Source: Nitriliruptoraceae bacterium (GTDB lineage Bacteria; Actinomycetota; Nitriliruptoria; Nitriliruptorales; Nitriliruptoraceae). From it: 21,920 nt of DNA. The notes beneath the pieces were generated by a model. The model was not told the origin of the DNA, ran no database searches, and saw nothing but the letters and a program-made list of their open reading frames with translations. The position numbers were made by a program, and so were the translations under genes. Below are positions 21,254 to 21,920 of the stretch, piece after piece (the first letter of the stretch is position 1; every line of letters starts with the position of its first letter). The stretch is from contig PWEU01000105.1 of assembly GCA_003554005.1 (NCBI GenBank), forward strand, positions 1 to 21,920, given 5' to 3'.

Positions 21254-21271
21254 ATGATGTTCCTCTGCACT

Positions 21272-21880
21272 TCACTGAGGAGTCCGCGTGACTATAACCG
21301 TCCGGGGCGCGTCCGGTGCCACCGGATCGATCTCGTTCGGCGTCGCGACCCCCTGGCCGCGCAGGCTGCGGAGCACCGACTGCGCGTCGTCTAGTTCCTC
21401 CTTCCAGCGCTCTCCCTTGACCGCGTACAGCATCCCCCCCGGACGCAGGAACGGCAACGTCCACGGCAGCAGTTGCACCATCGGTGCGACCGCTCTCGCG
21501 GTCGCGAGATCGTAGGCGCCGGCATGCTCGCGCAGAACGAGTTCCTCTGCGCGGCCGCGTAGGACGGTGACGTCGAGATGCAGCTCGCTTGCGACGGCTT
21601 CGAGGAACTCGGTCTTCTTCTTCCGCGCATCCACGAGGGTCACTCGGATGTCAGGGCGCACGACCGCGATCACGATGCCCGGGAACCCTCCCCCACTGCC
21701 AACATCGATCAGGTGCTGACCCCTCGGCTCGCTCGGGAGGAGGGCTGCCAAAGCGGCGCTCTCGGGGATATGGCGCTCCTCGAGCTCCGCCAGGGCGCCC
21801 CTGGAGACCAGGTTGTGCGGTGATGCCCGTACTGCGGCAGCGAACCTGGCTAGTTGGCGGCGATGCTCCTCGGTGATCAT
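21272..21880 (-). CDS. rsmG: 16S rRNA (guanine-527-N7)-methyltransferase RsmG (GidB)
   Basis: The 202-residue product is the SAM-dependent enzyme that methylates G527 of 16S rRNA, a modification whose loss gives low-level streptomycin resistance. It shows the family element HIPESAAL (37-44), the SAM-binding LIDVGSGGGFPGIVIA (57-72), VTLVDARKKKTEFLE (80-94) and ATARAVAPMVQLLPW (127-141). The length is normal. The ATG at 21880 has no Shine-Dalgarno but has TATCCT six nt upstream, consistent with a leaderless mRNA. Order rsmG-parA-parB is the standard arrangement beside bacterial oriC. Confidence 0.96.
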   Translation of the reverse strand: MITEEHRRQLARFAAAVRASPHNLVSRGALAELEERHIPESAALAALLPSEPRGQHLIDVGSGGGFPGIVIAVVRPDIRVTLVDARKKKTEFLEAVASELHLDVTVLRGRAEELVLREHAGAYDLATARAVAPMVQLLPWTLPFLRPGGMLYAVKGERWKEELDDAQSVLRSLRGQGVATPNEIDPVAPDAPRTVIVTRTPQ

Positions 21881-21886
21881 GAGCGG

Positions 21887-21914
21887 AGGATAGTCCGTCG
21901 AGATGTCCTGTCGG
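21887..21914 (-). promoter_or_regulatory. Promoter of rsmG-parA-parB: TATCCT -10, CCGACA -35, leaderless
   Basis: On the minus strand the -10 box TATCCT (complement of 21887-21892) is six nt before the rsmG ATG. A -35-like CCGACA (complement of 21909-21914; 4 of 6 match to TTGACA) lies 16 bp further up. No Shine-Dalgarno intervenes. It is the best-formed of the four leaderless candidates in the window. Confidence 0.65.
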
Positions 21915-21920
21915 GAACCC

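Overview
The window is a high-GC, gene-dense stretch of an actinobacterial (Actinomycetota) chromosome. It sits close to the replication origin. The gene order NUDIX hydrolase, large exported DUF6049-like protein, kinase/discoidin protein, ECF sigma factor, anti-sigma factor, trxB, trxA, CwlM-like amidase, GNAT acetyltransferase, parB, parA, rsmG is the conserved block that in Mycobacterium tuberculosis runs from mutT4 (Rv3908) to gid (Rv3919c). By that synteny the right edge points toward rnpA/rpmH/dnaA. The extra genes (pilT, dtd, a YgjV-acetyltransferase fusion, rpiA) suggest a deep-branching actinobacterium rather than a mycobacterium or streptomycete. That placement is inference; no marker gene here settles the class.

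Layout. (1) 3-1673: 3' part of a YdbT-like membrane protein with three bacterial PH domains. (2) 1674-1908: intergenic, C-rich tandem repeats. (3) 3536-1909, minus strand: dtd and then a solitary pilT. (4) 3660-10061, plus strand: a tight operon of NUDIX hydrolase, exported membrane-anchored protein, TadE-like small protein, Ser/Thr kinase with an extracellular discoidin-like domain, ECF sigma factor and anti-sigma factor. (5) 10092-10682, minus: zinc-ribbon membrane protein, divergent from trxB. (6) 10792-14178, plus: trxB, trxA, YgjV-GNAT fusion, CwlM-like amidase. (7) 16303-14106, minus: 55-aa membrane protein, GNAT acetyltransferase, MFS transporter. (8) 16483-19215, plus: PLP aminotransferase, HAD hydrolase, rpiA. 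(9) 21880-19218, minus: rsmG, parA, parB. I see no tRNA, rRNA, CRISPR, insertion sequence or phage gene, and no gene-free stretch over 300 bases; the longest is 1674-1908.

How the parts fit. The operon at 3660-10061 looks like an envelope-sensing and signalling unit: a surface protein, a membrane kinase with an outside sensor domain, and a sigma/anti-sigma pair. In M. tuberculosis the kinase position is held by MurJ (lipid II flippase) fused to a pseudokinase and an extracellular domain. Here the flippase part is absent and the kinase motifs are intact. The thioredoxin genes have an upstream sequence matching the SigR/SigH oxidative-stress promoter consensus exactly. ParA and ParB segregate the origin region. 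RsmG methylates 16S rRNA.

Regulatory reading. Four genes that begin transcription units (NUDIX, zinc-ribbon protein, amidase, rsmG) have a TAnnnT box exactly 6 nt before the start codon and no Shine-Dalgarno sequence, as expected for leaderless mRNAs. Internal genes and several others have clear Shine-Dalgarno sequences or 4-nt start/stop overlaps.
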